Below the pieces are notes generated by a model. That model had not been told where the DNA came from and did not search any database. It saw nothing but the letters and a program-made list of their open reading frames with translations. Source: Cypionkella psychrotolerans (GTDB lineage: Bacteria; Pseudomonadota; Alphaproteobacteria; Rhodobacterales; Rhodobacteraceae). Taken from it: 64,000 bases of DNA. Below are positions 50,454-58,618 of the stretch, in pieces; the stretch's first letter is position 1; the number at the start of each line of letters is the position of its first letter. Both the position numbers and the translations under genes were made by a program. The DNA is taken from positions 1-64,000 of the forward strand of contig NZ_LGIC01000007.1 of assembly GCF_001294535.1 (NCBI RefSeq), written 5' to 3'.

Positions 50454-52277
50454 ATGGACGGCAAGACCTTGACGGAGGCGGTGCGTGTCGAGCGCAGGGG
50501 AGCCGTTTTGCTGCTGATTCTGGCGCAGCGTCCGGTGAATGTGCTGTCACAGCATCTGCGCGCCACGCTTTCGGCGGCACTAAGCGCGGTCGCCGAGAGT
50601 GATCTGCGCGCCGTGGTGATTTGCTCGGATCTGGCGGCGTTTTCAGCCGGAGCAGATTTGTCCGAGTTGGGGAAAACCAGTGCCGCGCCGGGATTGTCGA
50701 CGCTTTGCCAGCAAATAGAGGATTTCCCCAAGCCGGTGATCGTGGCTCTGAACGGCAGCACGTTGGGGCCGGGATTGGAACTGGCTTTGGCCGCGCATGG
50801 CAGGGTGGCGAGCCCTGCGGCGCAGCTTGGCCTGCCCGAGATCGGGCTGGGACTGGTGCCCGAGGCCGGTGCGACGCAGCGCTTGCCGCGTCTGATCGGG
50901 GCTGCGGCGGCGTTGAAACTGATGCTGGAACCCGCGCCGTTGACGGCCGCGCAGGCGCTGACAATCGGCTTGGTGGATCAGGTGGTTGAGGGCGATCTGC
51001 GGGCGCAGGCCTGCGCTTTTGCCGAAACCATGGCGGCGGCGTTGAACGGCGCGGCACCGCTGAAAACCTCGGATCGGCGCGACGGCTTGCGCGATGGCAA
51101 GGCCTATCAGGCGGCGATTGTGACGGGGCGGGCGCGCTATGCGGGTTCGCCTTTGCCAGCACCTTTGCGGCTGATCGACTGTGTCGAGGCAGCACAACTT
51201 TTGCCATTGGAACAAGGGCTTGCCTTTGAGGCCGCGGCCTATGATGCTCTGGTCCACACGCCTGAATCGCTGGGCTTGCGCCATGCTTTTTTTGCCGAGC
51301 GGCGGGCGGCTTTTCCACCTGCACCATTGGTTCAGTTCGGGACAGGCAAGCTGACCAGCCTTGCGGTTTGGGGCGCAGCAGAGCCTGCGGCAGTGCTGGT
51401 GGCGCAAGCTTTGGCGGCTGGGCTGCGGGTCAGTCTGATCGACCCCTCACGCGAGGCGCTGGTTGCCGCGTTGCAGAAAATCGCGTCGCGGCAAGAGGTG
51501 GCAGTTGCAGAGGGGCGGTTGACCCCCGAGGCGCGCGATGCCGATTGGGCGCGGCTGAGCACAGGATCAGCGACGATCAGCGGAGTTGATCTGGTGTTGA
51601 ACAACGCCGATGCGCCGCCGCCGCTGGAAGATGCGGTCCTTCCGGTTATCGCGCTGGGGGCTTTGCCCGCGCGGGGGGCGGGAACGCGGGTTGGCATCAG
51701 CGTGGCGCTGGCGGCGGGTCTGGTGGCAGAACTGGCGGCGGGGGCGGATGCTCCGGTGGCGGTGCAGGCATTGGGGCTGGCACTGGGGCGGCGGCTTGGC
51801 TGGAAGCTGGTGTTCACCGGGCCGGGCGGGCCGATGGATCGCCGCCTGCGCGCGGCTTTGTCTGCGGCCATCGCGCAGTTGGAAATCGAGGGTCTGGCGC
51901 GACCGGCAATTGCGGCGGCATTGGGATCATTCGGGATCGGGGTTTCCGCACGCGGGCCGCTGCCTAAGCCGCCGCCAGAGGCAAAGCGGGTGCTCGATGC
52001 CTGTCTCGCGGCTTTGGCCAATCAGAGCGCCCGGTTGATCAGCGAGGGCGTCGCACGCAGGCCGCTGGATGTGGATGCGGCGGCGGTGCTGCATGGGATG
52101 TTCCCGCGCTGGCAGGGTGGTCCGCTGTTTCAGGCTGATAAGCGCGGGTTGTTGGTGTTGCGCGCCGATCTTAAGCGTCGGGCCGAGGTGGCACCGCAGA
52201 TTTATGCCCCGGATGCGCTGTTTGACCGGTTGATTGCCGATGGCTGCGATTTTGCGTCGCTCAACGGTGCCGTCTAG
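50454..52277 (+). CDS. Enoyl-CoA hydratase / degenerate 3-hydroxyacyl-CoA dehydrogenase fusion (FadB/FadJ-like)
   Basis: A 607-residue protein shaped like a FadB/FadJ multifunctional enzyme but shorter. Residues 1-190 are a crotonase domain (FSAGADLSELG, LNGSTLGPGLELALAAHGR, QLGLPEIGLGLVPEAGATQR). From about residue 300 a Rossmann domain follows, but the glycine-rich loop is not the usual GAGxMG (it reads VWGAAEPAAVLVAQAL) and the catalytic His motif of dehydrogenases is not seen. The C-terminal helical domain is recognisable (RRPLDVDAAAVLHGMFPRWQ). The dehydrogenase half may be inactive. The stop codon TAG contains the IS5 target site. Confidence 0.8.
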   Translation: MDGKTLTEAVRVERRGAVLLLILAQRPVNVLSQHLRATLSAALSAVAESDLRAVVICSDLAAFSAGADLSELGKTSAAPGLSTLCQQIEDFPKPVIVALNGSTLGPGLELALAAHGRVASPAAQLGLPEIGLGLVPEAGATQRLPRLIGAAAALKLMLEPAPLTAAQALTIGLVDQVVEGDLRAQACAFAETMAAALNGAAPLKTSDRRDGLRDGKAYQAAIVTGRARYAGSPLPAPLRLIDCVEAAQLLPLEQGLAFEAAAYDALVHTPESLGLRHAFFAERRAAFPPAPLVQFGTGKLTSLAVWGAAEPAAVLVAQALAAGLRVSLIDPSREALVAALQKIASRQEVAVAEGRLTPEARDADWARLSTGSATISGVDLVLNNADAPPPLEDAVLPVIALGALPARGAGTRVGISVALAAGLVAELAAGADAPVAVQALGLALGRRLGWKLVFTGPGGPMDRRLRAALSAAIAQLEIEGLARPAIAAALGSFGIGVSARGPLPKPPPEAKRVLDACLAALANQSARLISEGVARRPLDVDAAAVLHGMFPRWQGGPLFQADKRGLLVLRADLKRRAEVAPQIYAPDALFDRLIADGCDFASLNGAV

Positions 52278-52298
52278 CAGGTTGCTGAATTAGTTGGC
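52277..52298 (+). repeat. Left terminal inverted repeat of the IS5 element
   Basis: 22 bases matching the complement of 53621-53642 at 20 positions. Preceded by the target TA at 52275-52276. Confidence 0.9.
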
Positions 52299-52392
52299 GA
52301 CGCATTCTGGTTTTCCTTAATCACGGTCGGCGTCGGTTCGTTTCACGTCCTTTGAGGCGACTTGGGTGTGTGTCTGATCAGGCTGCTGTTCG

Positions 52393-53568
52393 TCATGCGG
52401 CCAGCAATCGGGGCAGTCGGGCGATGGTGTTTGCGGCCATCGTGCGGATGAAGCGGGCGCGCACCCGCTCAACGCCGCGATAGACGGTTTGGGCCATGGC
52501 GCCAACGGTCTTGGCCCAGCCGAAGGCCTCTTCGATCCGCTTGCGGTGCTTGATCGACAGGGCGTAGCCCTCGTGCCGGGTGGTGCGGCCGTCGATCGCT
52601 GAATGTCGTGACTTCTGCGCGACGTGGGGCGTGACACAAGCCTGACGCAGGTCGGCGGCGACCTCGGCCGCGTCGAAACCCTTGTCGGCCCCGAGCGTCA
52701 ACCGTCGGGTCGATCCCGGTGAGTGGCGATGGATCATGTCCGGCGCGGCGTTCGGTATGGTCGTCGGCCCGCGTCAGGTCGCCCTGTACGATCAGTCCCG
52801 AACGGTTTTCCATCAGCACATCGCCGATGAAGCACAGCGTCGCCCCAGCGCCGGGCGACTTCTTGTAGAGCCGGGCGTCCGGGTCGGTGGTGGAGGCATG
52901 GGTAGCATTGGAGCGTTTCTCGCCCTTGAGGTCGACCTCGGCATTGCGGTTCTGACGGGGGGGGGGCGGGGCATCGGGTCGGTCTCAGTTTGGGTATCTT
53001 CGGGCTGGTCTATGGCGGGCCTGTCGTGTCCAGGCGGATTACCCGGCTTCTCATCATCCGGGGGCGCACCCTCTGTCTTCGGCTGGAAGCTCTTCATCGA
53101 AGCCCATGCCTTGACCAGAGTGCCGTCGACCAAGAAGTGATCGTCCGACAGAAGCGGCGCCACCTCGCGGTGCGCCAGGATTGCCGCCATCATCTTGTGC
53201 GACATGTCCGTGGTCAGCAGCCGGTCGCGGTTCTTGGTGAACACGGTGGGAACCCAGACCGGGTCGTCAATGCCCAACCCCACAAACCAGCGGAGCATCA
53301 GGTTATACTGCAACTGTTCCATCAATTGCCGTTCGGAGCGGACCGAAAACAGGATCTGAACCAAGCTCGCCCGGATCGGCCGCTCCGGCGCGATCGAGGG
53401 GCGGCCAAAGTCGACATACAGCGCCTCGAACTCGGCATCGAGACTGGCCAGGGCGTCATTCACCACCTGTCGGATCTTGCGAAGCGGGTGTTTGGCGGGG
53501 ATGCGGTCTTCAAGATCGACATAACTGAACAGCGAAGCGCTCTTCTGATCCGTCCCGCGCATCGTCAC
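52393..53568 (-). pseudogene. IS5-family transposase, frameshifted
   Basis: The N-terminal frame (53568 downward) has the family start MRGTDQKSASLFSYVDLEDR and the first catalytic aspartate in HFLVDGTLVKAWAS. It leaves frame at a run of ten C (minus strand, 52957-52966). A second frame carries LCFIGDVLMENRSGLIVQGD. A third, from about 52737, carries LGADKGFDAAEV (second Asp) and RKRIEEAFGWAKTVG (catalytic Glu) and ends at 52393. All DDE residues are present but two frame changes are needed, so the enzyme is probably inactive unless slippage or sequencing error explains the first. Confidence 0.87.
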
Positions 53569-53620
53569 CCCCGCCGCTATCCTGCTGAGGGTGAATCCTG
53601 TTCCTCAATCCCCGTCGAGG

Positions 53621-53642
53621 GCCGACTAATTCAGCAGCCTGC
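53621..53642 (-). repeat. Right terminal inverted repeat of the IS5 element
   Basis: 22 bases matching 52277-52298 in inverted orientation at 20 positions. Followed by the second TA copy at 53643-53644. Confidence 0.9.
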
Positions 53643-53857
53643 TAAGCCAGAATAACCCCGACGACGACCATGATCAGCCCCAGAAACGACACCGCCAGCG
53701 CGCCCATATTCCACGCCACCACCCGCTGCATTGCCACGCGCGCCTGATCATCGGCCAAAGCCTGCCGCTTGATGCCCAGCACCAGTTTGATGCACCACGC
53801 CAACCCAACGATGCCCATCAGGGTTAGCGCCGTCCCGATCCAGATCACGATTTGCAT
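53642..53857 (-). CDS. Small two-helix membrane protein
   Basis: A 71-residue protein with two membrane helices (VIWIGTALTLMGIVGLAWCI and WNMGALAVSFLGLIMVVVGV) separated by a basic/polar loop (KRQALADDQARVAMQRVV). ATG 53855-53857 follows AGGGAGGCAGAA. The stop TAG (53642-53644, minus strand) includes the TA duplicated by the IS5 insertion. Unknown function; of a type common in alphaproteobacteria. Confidence 0.78.
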   Translation of the reverse strand: MQIVIWIGTALTLMGIVGLAWCIKLVLGIKRQALADDQARVAMQRVVAWNMGALAVSFLGLIMVVVGVILA

Positions 53858-53988
53858 TTCTGCCTCCCTGAAAACCTGCGCCTGCGGTAACGGTGTTGGC
53901 AAAGCCTTGCAACCCCGCGCGCGGCACGCTTGATCCTGCCAGCCCCGCCCTATAGGAACAGCCAAACCCAAAGCAAAAGAGTCCCGCG

Positions 53989-54243
53989 ATGAATGATGTA
54001 ACCGCTGCCTATACCGTGACCGCCGACGAGCTGCGCCAGTTCATTGAGCGCGCCGAGCAACTCGCGTCCGAGAAAAAGGACGTGGCCGAGCAGGAAAAAG
54101 AGCTGTTCGCCGAGGCGAAGGGTCGTGGCTATGACACCAAAGTCATGCGCAAAGTGATCGCTCTGCGCAAACGCAAGCCCGATGAGATCGCCGAAGAAGA
54201 AGCGATCATCGAGATGTATAAATCCGCGTTGGGGATGCAGTAA
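53989..54243 (+). CDS. gapR: GapR-family DNA-binding protein (DUF2312)
   Basis: An 84-residue DUF2312 protein. The family stretch ELRQFIERAEQLASEKKDVA forms the long N-terminal helix and GYDTKVMRKVIALRKRKPDE the conserved basic part. GapR in Caulobacter is a nucleoid-associated protein that encircles overtwisted AT-rich DNA and helps topoisomerases ahead of replication forks. The length matches the family. A rho-independent terminator follows. Confidence 0.93.
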   Translation: MNDVTAAYTVTADELRQFIERAEQLASEKKDVAEQEKELFAEAKGRGYDTKVMRKVIALRKRKPDEIAEEEAIIEMYKSALGMQ

Positions 54244-54275
54244 CCGCTGCCACTGACGATCAGCTTGAAAAAAAA

Positions 54276-54309
54276 ACGGGTAGTGCGCTGGCGCTGCCTG
54301 GTTTTTTTG
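54276..54309 (+). terminator. Rho-independent terminator after gapR
   Basis: A stem of GGGTAGTGCGC against GCGCTGCCTGG (54278-54301, with mismatches and wobble pairs), flanked by an A-run before and GTTTTTTT after. It lies 33 bases after the gapR stop and may work in both directions. Confidence 0.85.
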
Positions 54310-54423
54310 TTTGATAATAATCTGCTAAAGCTTAGCTAGAACTGCCATCCTCTGTGCGCAAATATCCCACGGGGGTTTGGGGGTGAGGAGACCCCAATCG
54401 GCCATAGTGCAGGGCCGCCAACT

Positions 54424-55296
54424 TCAAGGCGCGATGAAATCTACCCCCGGCATATGGGTGATGCGATAGACATCCTCCTCATAAAGCCGGGTCAGCTCGG
54501 CCACGGTCGCCTCGGTCCAGCCGGGCATTTCGACCTCGGTGGCGATGCGATCCGGCAGCGCGAATTTATCCAGAAAAGCCGAGACGATCTTGCGGCGCTG
54601 CATCACTGATCCGGGCGGATGGCCCTCAAGATAGCTGCGCAGCCGGGTCAGGCCTTCGCCCGACATCAGGCTGGCCAGCAAATCATCCTCGCCCTCCAGC
54701 ACCACATCATCGGGCAGGCCCGACACTGCGCGCAACACTTCGGGCCAGATCAACGGGGTGTCTTCATCGCACCAGATCGTCAGCGGCGTGCCGGGATTTT
54801 GTGCCAGAATCCGCGCGATCACCTGCGACCAGTGCAGATCGTAGATATTGGCCTTGCCGATGAATTGAGCATAGGTCTTGTCGGGCAGCTTTTGCAAAAG
54901 TGCTGGCAGGAAGGTCGCGGGGTTGCGGATGGCCAAGTGAAACTCGGCCTCGATCTCGGGGAAAATCTGGCTGAAAGCGCGCACACGGTCGCCTGCGACC
55001 GGATAAAGCGTGCCCTCTAGCACCCAAGGGGCCAGTGACAAAAAGCTGTCCCAAGACAAAACCATCCGGTCGGCGATGTCTTCTTCCATGATCTTGTCAA
55101 GGATCAGCGCTTGGGTGTCACGGCTGGCGGTGTTGCCTTTCAGTTCAATCGCGGTGGCGCGTAGCAGGTTGCGGTAGCGTTTGGGGCCGGGCACCACGAT
55201 GCCATGCTCGGCCAACACCTCGCGGTTTTTCAAAAGACATTTCAGAAGACGCTCTTCATCGGTGAAGTGCGCGCCAAGGTGATAGACGATCCGCAT
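54424..55296 (-). CDS. Hypothetical conserved protein
   Basis: A 290-residue protein I cannot assign to a family with a known role. It starts RIVYHLGAHFTDEERLLKCL and has further ordered stretches (DRMVLSWDSFLSLAPWVLEG, AEFHLAIRNPATFLPALLQK, LTIWCDEDTPLIWPEVLRAV). The layout (N-terminal beta strand with GAH, later conserved Trp-Asp) recalls sulfotransferase-like folds, but no P-loop or PAPS motif is evident. The start ATG at 55294-55296 is divergent from the iron-type permease. Confidence 0.72.
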   Translation of the reverse strand: MRIVYHLGAHFTDEERLLKCLLKNREVLAEHGIVVPGPKRYRNLLRATAIELKGNTASRDTQALILDKIMEEDIADRMVLSWDSFLSLAPWVLEGTLYPVAGDRVRAFSQIFPEIEAEFHLAIRNPATFLPALLQKLPDKTYAQFIGKANIYDLHWSQVIARILAQNPGTPLTIWCDEDTPLIWPEVLRAVSGLPDDVVLEGEDDLLASLMSGEGLTRLRSYLEGHPPGSVMQRRKIVSAFLDKFALPDRIATEVEMPGWTEATVAELTRLYEEDVYRITHMPGVDFIAP

Positions 55297-55383
55297 CGGG
55301 GGGTGGCCTGCCTGCTTGTTCTTGTTGGCGCAACTATAGTCGGTTTTCTTTACAGGGAAACAGCTTTCCGTTATCTGGCGCGG

Positions 55384-57060
55384 ATGATGCCCTTGCAAAA
55401 CAGTCAGAAATCGCCCATTCGCCCGCGCTGGCTGCGGATCAAAGCGCTGCGGTTTGATATCTGGTCGCTGGGCGCGCTGCTGGTCGGCGGCATCGTGCTG
55501 GTGCCGATGCTGGCGGTGGTCTGGATCGCGTTTCATCCGACGGAAAACATCTGGCCGCATCTGCTGTCCACCGTTTTGCCGCGCTATTTCACCGCCACTT
55601 TGCGGATGATGCTGGGTGTCGGCGTGCTGTCGGCGGCAATGGGGGCGGGGGCGGCTTGGCTGGTGGTGATGTACCGCTTTCCCGGCAGCCGCATCTTGGA
55701 TTATGCGCTGCTGTTTCCGATGGCGATCCCGGCCTATGTCGGGGCCTACGCGCTGGTGGATTTTCTGGATTATGCCGGGCCGTTGCAGACCGCGTTGCGG
55801 CTGAGTTTTGGCTGGCGCAACGCCCGAGATTACTGGTTTCCCGAGATCAACTCCGAGCCTGCCGCAATATTGGTGCTGTCAGCAGCGCTGTATCCCTATG
55901 TCTATCTGATGACTCGTGCTGCGCTGCGCGAGCAATCGGGCGCGAGTTACGAAGTGGCGCGCTCCTTAGGCTTGGGGCCTTGGGGGATGTTCTGGCGGCT
56001 GGGCCTGCCCTTGGTGCGCCCGGCGATCGCAGCGGGTGTGGCTTTGACGATGATGGAGACGGTGGCTGATTTTGGCACGGTCTCGACCTTTGGCGTGCAG
56101 ACGCTGACCACCGGGGTGTTCTCAACCTGGCTGAACGGCGGCAATGCCGGGGGGGCGGCGCAGATCGCGGGGGTGATTCTGTCGCTGGTGCTGGTGCTGT
56201 TGGGTATCGAATATGTCAGTCGTCGCAACGCCCGCTTTCACCGTCCATCGCGGGCGACTCGTCCGGTGACGCCGATCCAGTTGGGCGGACCGAAAGCTTG
56301 GGCTGCGGCGGCTTTGTGTCTGGTGCCGTTTTTGTTGGGCTTTGTGCTGCCGACGGCGGTGATGCTGGGCCATGCCTTGGCGAAGCCGCAGATGTGGCTG
56401 GCACCGGGGCTTCTTCAGGCGGCGCTGAACACGGTGATCGTGGGCGGCATTGCGGCGCTGCTGACCGTCTCTGCGGCGTTGTTTTTGGTCTACGGAGTGC
56501 GGATGGCGGGGCGCAGCCTTGCGCGCACCGTGCTGCCGCTGACCACTTTGGGCTATGCCATGCCCGGAGCCGTGCTGGCCGTAGGTTTACTGGTGCCGCT
56601 GGCAGCGCTGGATCACCGTGTGGCCGATCTGGTGCTGGCGGTTACTGGCCATGATCCCGGCCTGATGCTGACCGGAACGGCGGCGGCGATTGTGCTGGCC
56701 TATCTGGTGCGGTTTTTCGGCATCGCGCAGGGCGCGGTGGATTCGGCCTTTGGGCGGATTTCACCGTCACTGCCAATGGCCGCGCGCAGTTTGGGGCGCG
56801 GCGTCGGGGGCACTTTGCGCGATGTCTATCTGCCGCTGATGCGGGGCTCGGTGTTGACTGCCCTGCTGTTGGTCTTTGTCGAATGTGTCAAGGAACTGCC
56901 CGCGACTTTGCTGCTGCGGCCGTTCAATTTCAACACCTTAGCCACGCGAGTCTATGAACTCGCCAGCCTAGAGCGCATTGGCGAAGCCGCCCCCGCCGCC
57001 CTGATCGTCACTGCCATGGGCCTTGCCGCCGTGGCCCTGCTGGTCCGCGCTACAAGATAG
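55384..57060 (+). CDS. Two-domain ABC transporter permease, iron(III) type (FbpB/SfuB-like)
   Basis: A 558-residue permease with about twelve helices in two homologous halves. Each half has an EAA loop for the ATPase: EVARSLGLGPWGMFWRLGLP and PMAARSLGRGVGGTLRDVYL. Fused double permeases of this kind transport ferric iron or similar. Neither the binding protein nor the ATPase gene is adjacent. The frame is open further upstream, but family similarity begins near MMPLQNSQKSPIRPRW. It ends just before tRNA-Thr. Confidence 0.9.
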   Translation: MMPLQNSQKSPIRPRWLRIKALRFDIWSLGALLVGGIVLVPMLAVVWIAFHPTENIWPHLLSTVLPRYFTATLRMMLGVGVLSAAMGAGAAWLVVMYRFPGSRILDYALLFPMAIPAYVGAYALVDFLDYAGPLQTALRLSFGWRNARDYWFPEINSEPAAILVLSAALYPYVYLMTRAALREQSGASYEVARSLGLGPWGMFWRLGLPLVRPAIAAGVALTMMETVADFGTVSTFGVQTLTTGVFSTWLNGGNAGGAAQIAGVILSLVLVLLGIEYVSRRNARFHRPSRATRPVTPIQLGGPKAWAAAALCLVPFLLGFVLPTAVMLGHALAKPQMWLAPGLLQAALNTVIVGGIAALLTVSAALFLVYGVRMAGRSLARTVLPLTTLGYAMPGAVLAVGLLVPLAALDHRVADLVLAVTGHDPGLMLTGTAAAIVLAYLVRFFGIAQGAVDSAFGRISPSLPMAARSLGRGVGGTLRDVYLPLMRGSVLTALLLVFVECVKELPATLLLRPFNFNTLATRVYELASLERIGEAAPAALIVTAMGLAAVALLVRATR

Positions 57061-57117
57061 GCTATTGCAAGCAACCCCCTTGCACCGGACCGCGCCTGCC
57101 GATATTTGAGGGGGACT

Positions 57118-57193
57118 GCCCTTATAGCTCAGCTGGTAGAGCACCTGATTTGTAATCAGGGGGTCTCGGGTTCGAATCCTGATGGGGGCACCA
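57118..57193 (+). tRNA. tRNA-Thr (anticodon TGT)
   Basis: It starts GCCCTTATAGCTCAGCTGGT and ends TGGGGGC plus A and an encoded CCA (57191-57193). The acceptor stem pairs with two G-T wobbles. The anticodon stem-loop CTGATTTGTAATCAG gives TGT (Thr). The T-arm reads GGGTTCGAATCC. The accessory island starts directly after it, which makes this tRNA the likely integration site. Confidence 0.96.
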
Positions 57194-57534
57194 AATTACC
57201 ACGCAATTACAATAGCTTACAAGCTGGCGCGCAGCGTTCTCACCGCGTAAATTTCTTCATACTAGCGCTATACTAGCAGTCAAGTTTTTCACCGATTCCC
57301 GGTCCTCCTGCATTTCGTGAAAACACCCCCTGCCTTTCGGCAGAGGGTGCTACAGCGTCGGTTGCGCGCCCAAGTGGCATGGGTTCCCCAAAAGATGCGC
57401 AACCTCAACCCAATCCCAGAGATAGGGACCAGTTGTTGAGTCCGTTCGTTTATCGTCCGACGGTTCCCTTACGACGGCGGGGGCACTACTCCCCGAACCC
57501 CAACGACCGGCAATCCAAAGTCGCAGGGGTATTC
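57194..57534. other. Island left end: terminator and unassigned sequence
   Basis: After the tRNA comes about 130 bases without genes, then the terminator of the minus-strand operon (57324-57349). From 57350 to 57534 a minus-strand frame is open but I cannot support it as a protein; it overlaps the gene at 57535 out of frame. The attachment-site core must lie around 57175-57200. Confidence 0.6.
57324..57349 (-). terminator. Rho-independent terminator of the island's minus-strand genes
   Basis: Arms 57339-57349 and 57324-57334 pair over 11 positions with one mismatch around the tetraloop GAAA (minus strand), followed by TTTTC on that strand. It closes the transcript that runs from about 60254 to 57535. 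Confidence 0.85.
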
Positions 57535-57876
57535 CTATTCGATCCGCATCTTGCAGGGTGTGCAGATTCGCAACCGCACAACGTCCTCGCTCCAGAAGGG
57601 GCGCTGGCACCGCATACAGACCCGCCACCCGACTTGCCTGACCACGCGCGGCGGGTGTCGGTCCATGTCCAAAACAGCTTCGCGCCTCGCGCCACCGTCC
57701 AATGCCCAAGGCTCTGGTTCGCTGAAACCCGTGCTGTGCTGCGCTGTAGTGCGGCTGGCGGTGCCACTACCCCGCCGCGCTTGCTGAGTCGGGTGCTGCT
57801 GCCCCGGCTGTGCTGGCTGTCCGGGTGCATCTTTACCCCGCCACGCGCTAAGCCATGCAGGTTCATCGGGCGGCAT
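57535..57876 (-). CDS. Island protein with C-terminal CxxC-CxxC zinc ribbon
   Basis: A 113-residue protein. The N-terminal part is low-complexity and polar (PGQPAQPGQQHPTQQARRGS). The C-terminus VCMRCQRPFWSEDVVRLRIC, followed by TPCK, has two CxxC pairs suited to one zinc ion. Similar short zinc proteins occur in prophages and islands, but the role is unknown. It overlaps the upstream 85-residue gene by 14 bases and is the last gene before the terminator. Confidence 0.65.
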   Translation of the reverse strand: MPPDEPAWLSAWRGKDAPGQPAQPGQQHPTQQARRGSGTASRTTAQHSTGFSEPEPWALDGGARREAVLDMDRHPPRVVRQVGWRVCMRCQRPFWSEDVVRLRICTPCKMRIE

Positions 57877-58120
57877 ACTGTGGCTGGCCGTTGTTGTGGT
57901 AACGGAACCCGCTCCACAACATGTCTCGATGCCAGTTCCGCACAGCGTTCAGCACCAACGGCGCATCCGTGCCATCCAGCTTACGCGCCGCAATGTCAGC
58001 ACTCACCTTTTCCTCAAACGCGCCAAAGCTGCCGTATGCCACCTCGAAGGGCGACTTGGGTGCAACCCGCGCGGCTTCCAGCTTTGCAACGCGGGTCAGG
58101 AGGGAGCGCACGCTTGTCAT
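57863..58120 (-). CDS. Small island protein
   Basis: An 85-residue protein of unknown function (SVRSLLTRVAKLEAARVAPK, LDGTDAPLVLNAVRNWHRDM). Two helices are likely, the first possibly a coiled coil. Its ATG overlaps the stop of the 50-residue gene upstream (ATGA) and its end overlaps the zinc-ribbon gene, so it is part of a tightly packed operon. Confidence 0.68.
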   Translation of the reverse strand: MTSVRSLLTRVAKLEAARVAPKSPFEVAYGSFGAFEEKVSADIAARKLDGTDAPLVLNAVRNWHRDMLWSGFRYHNNGQPQYAAR

Positions 58121-58269
58121 TCGAACGGTTGCCGCGTTGCGGTCAGCACGTCAGAAATGGCTTTGGCGTATGCCGCATTCGCCTGCCGCGCTTTCAACGC
58201 TTGCTCAATCCGGTCATACGCGGCAACAACTTGGCGGGTGCTGGGCTGCGGTTTGGGCTGGTCGGGCAT
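58117..58269 (-). CDS. 50-residue island protein
   Basis: A short gene (ATG at 58267-58269, stop at 58117-58119) whose product is one long helix (AAYDRIEQALKARQANAAYA, KAISDVLTATRQPFE) after a Pro/Gln-rich start (MPDQPKPQPSTRQ). Support comes from its exact fit between the 114-residue gene (4 bases away) and the next gene (ATGA overlap). Function unknown. Confidence 0.62.
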   Translation of the reverse strand: MPDQPKPQPSTRQVVAAYDRIEQALKARQANAAYAKAISDVLTATRQPFE

Positions 58270-58273
58270 GTGG

Positions 58274-58618
58274 TTATCCCCGGCTCCGATTGTCGAGCTT
58301 TTGCATTTCAGCCATCAACCCCGGCGCTGCACCAATGGCATGGGCAACAGCCATCTGACCGCGAAGCGCCAGCAAGTCGGTGCGTTCTGCCCGGTGCTGG
58401 TGAACCGCGTCAAGATCAGCTTGCGTCACCTGCCCGCGCAAATGCTCGCCAGCGTCAGCAACCTTCGTGGGGTTAAGCACCCGCGCTTCGGCACGCTGCC
58501 GCACATGGCGCTCGTTGACCTGCTGCTGATTGCGGGCTTGCCGATCTTGCAGCCAAGCACCGAGCGCAACGCCGCCAGCAGGCTCAACATCGTCGGGGTT
58601 CGTGTTTTGGTCCGTCAT
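58274..58618 (-). CDS. Small island protein
   Basis: A 114-residue hydrophilic, glutamine- and alanine-rich protein (ALGAWLQDRQARNQQQVNER, LRGQMAVAHAIGAAPGLMAE), probably mostly helical. Its ATG overlaps the stop of the upstream 131-residue gene by 4 bases. In the operon order (DUF5681 protein, 131-residue protein, this one) it could be a small structural or packaging-associated protein, but no motif supports a specific role. Confidence 0.66.
   Translation of the reverse strand: MTDQNTNPDDVEPAGGVALGAWLQDRQARNQQQVNERHVRQRAEARVLNPTKVADAGEHLRGQVTQADLDAVHQHRAERTDLLALRGQMAVAHAIGAAPGLMAEMQKLDNRSRG

Larger units (their letters stand above)
52277..53642 (-). mobile_element. IS5-family insertion sequence
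   Basis: A 1366-bp element with 22-bp inverted ends: GCAGGTTGCTGAATTAGTTG at the left (from 52277) and GCAGGCTGCTGAATTAGTCG on the minus strand at the right (from 53642), with two mismatches. A TA duplication flanks it (52275-52276 and 53643-53644). It carries one IS5-type DDE transposase gene on the minus strand, now in three frames. The insertion lies in the stop codons of two convergent genes without disabling either. Confidence 0.92.

Noticed and set aside
57350-57709. A 119-codon minus-strand frame ending exactly at the island terminator
   Set aside because: It overlaps the zinc-ribbon gene out of frame for half its length, has no clear start in the remaining part and no motif. The end position is suggestive but not sufficient.
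57379-58476. A 365-codon plus-strand frame in the island
   Set aside because: It lies antisense to several overlapping minus-strand genes that end at a proper terminator; its translation is Pro/Arg/Ser-rich without motifs.
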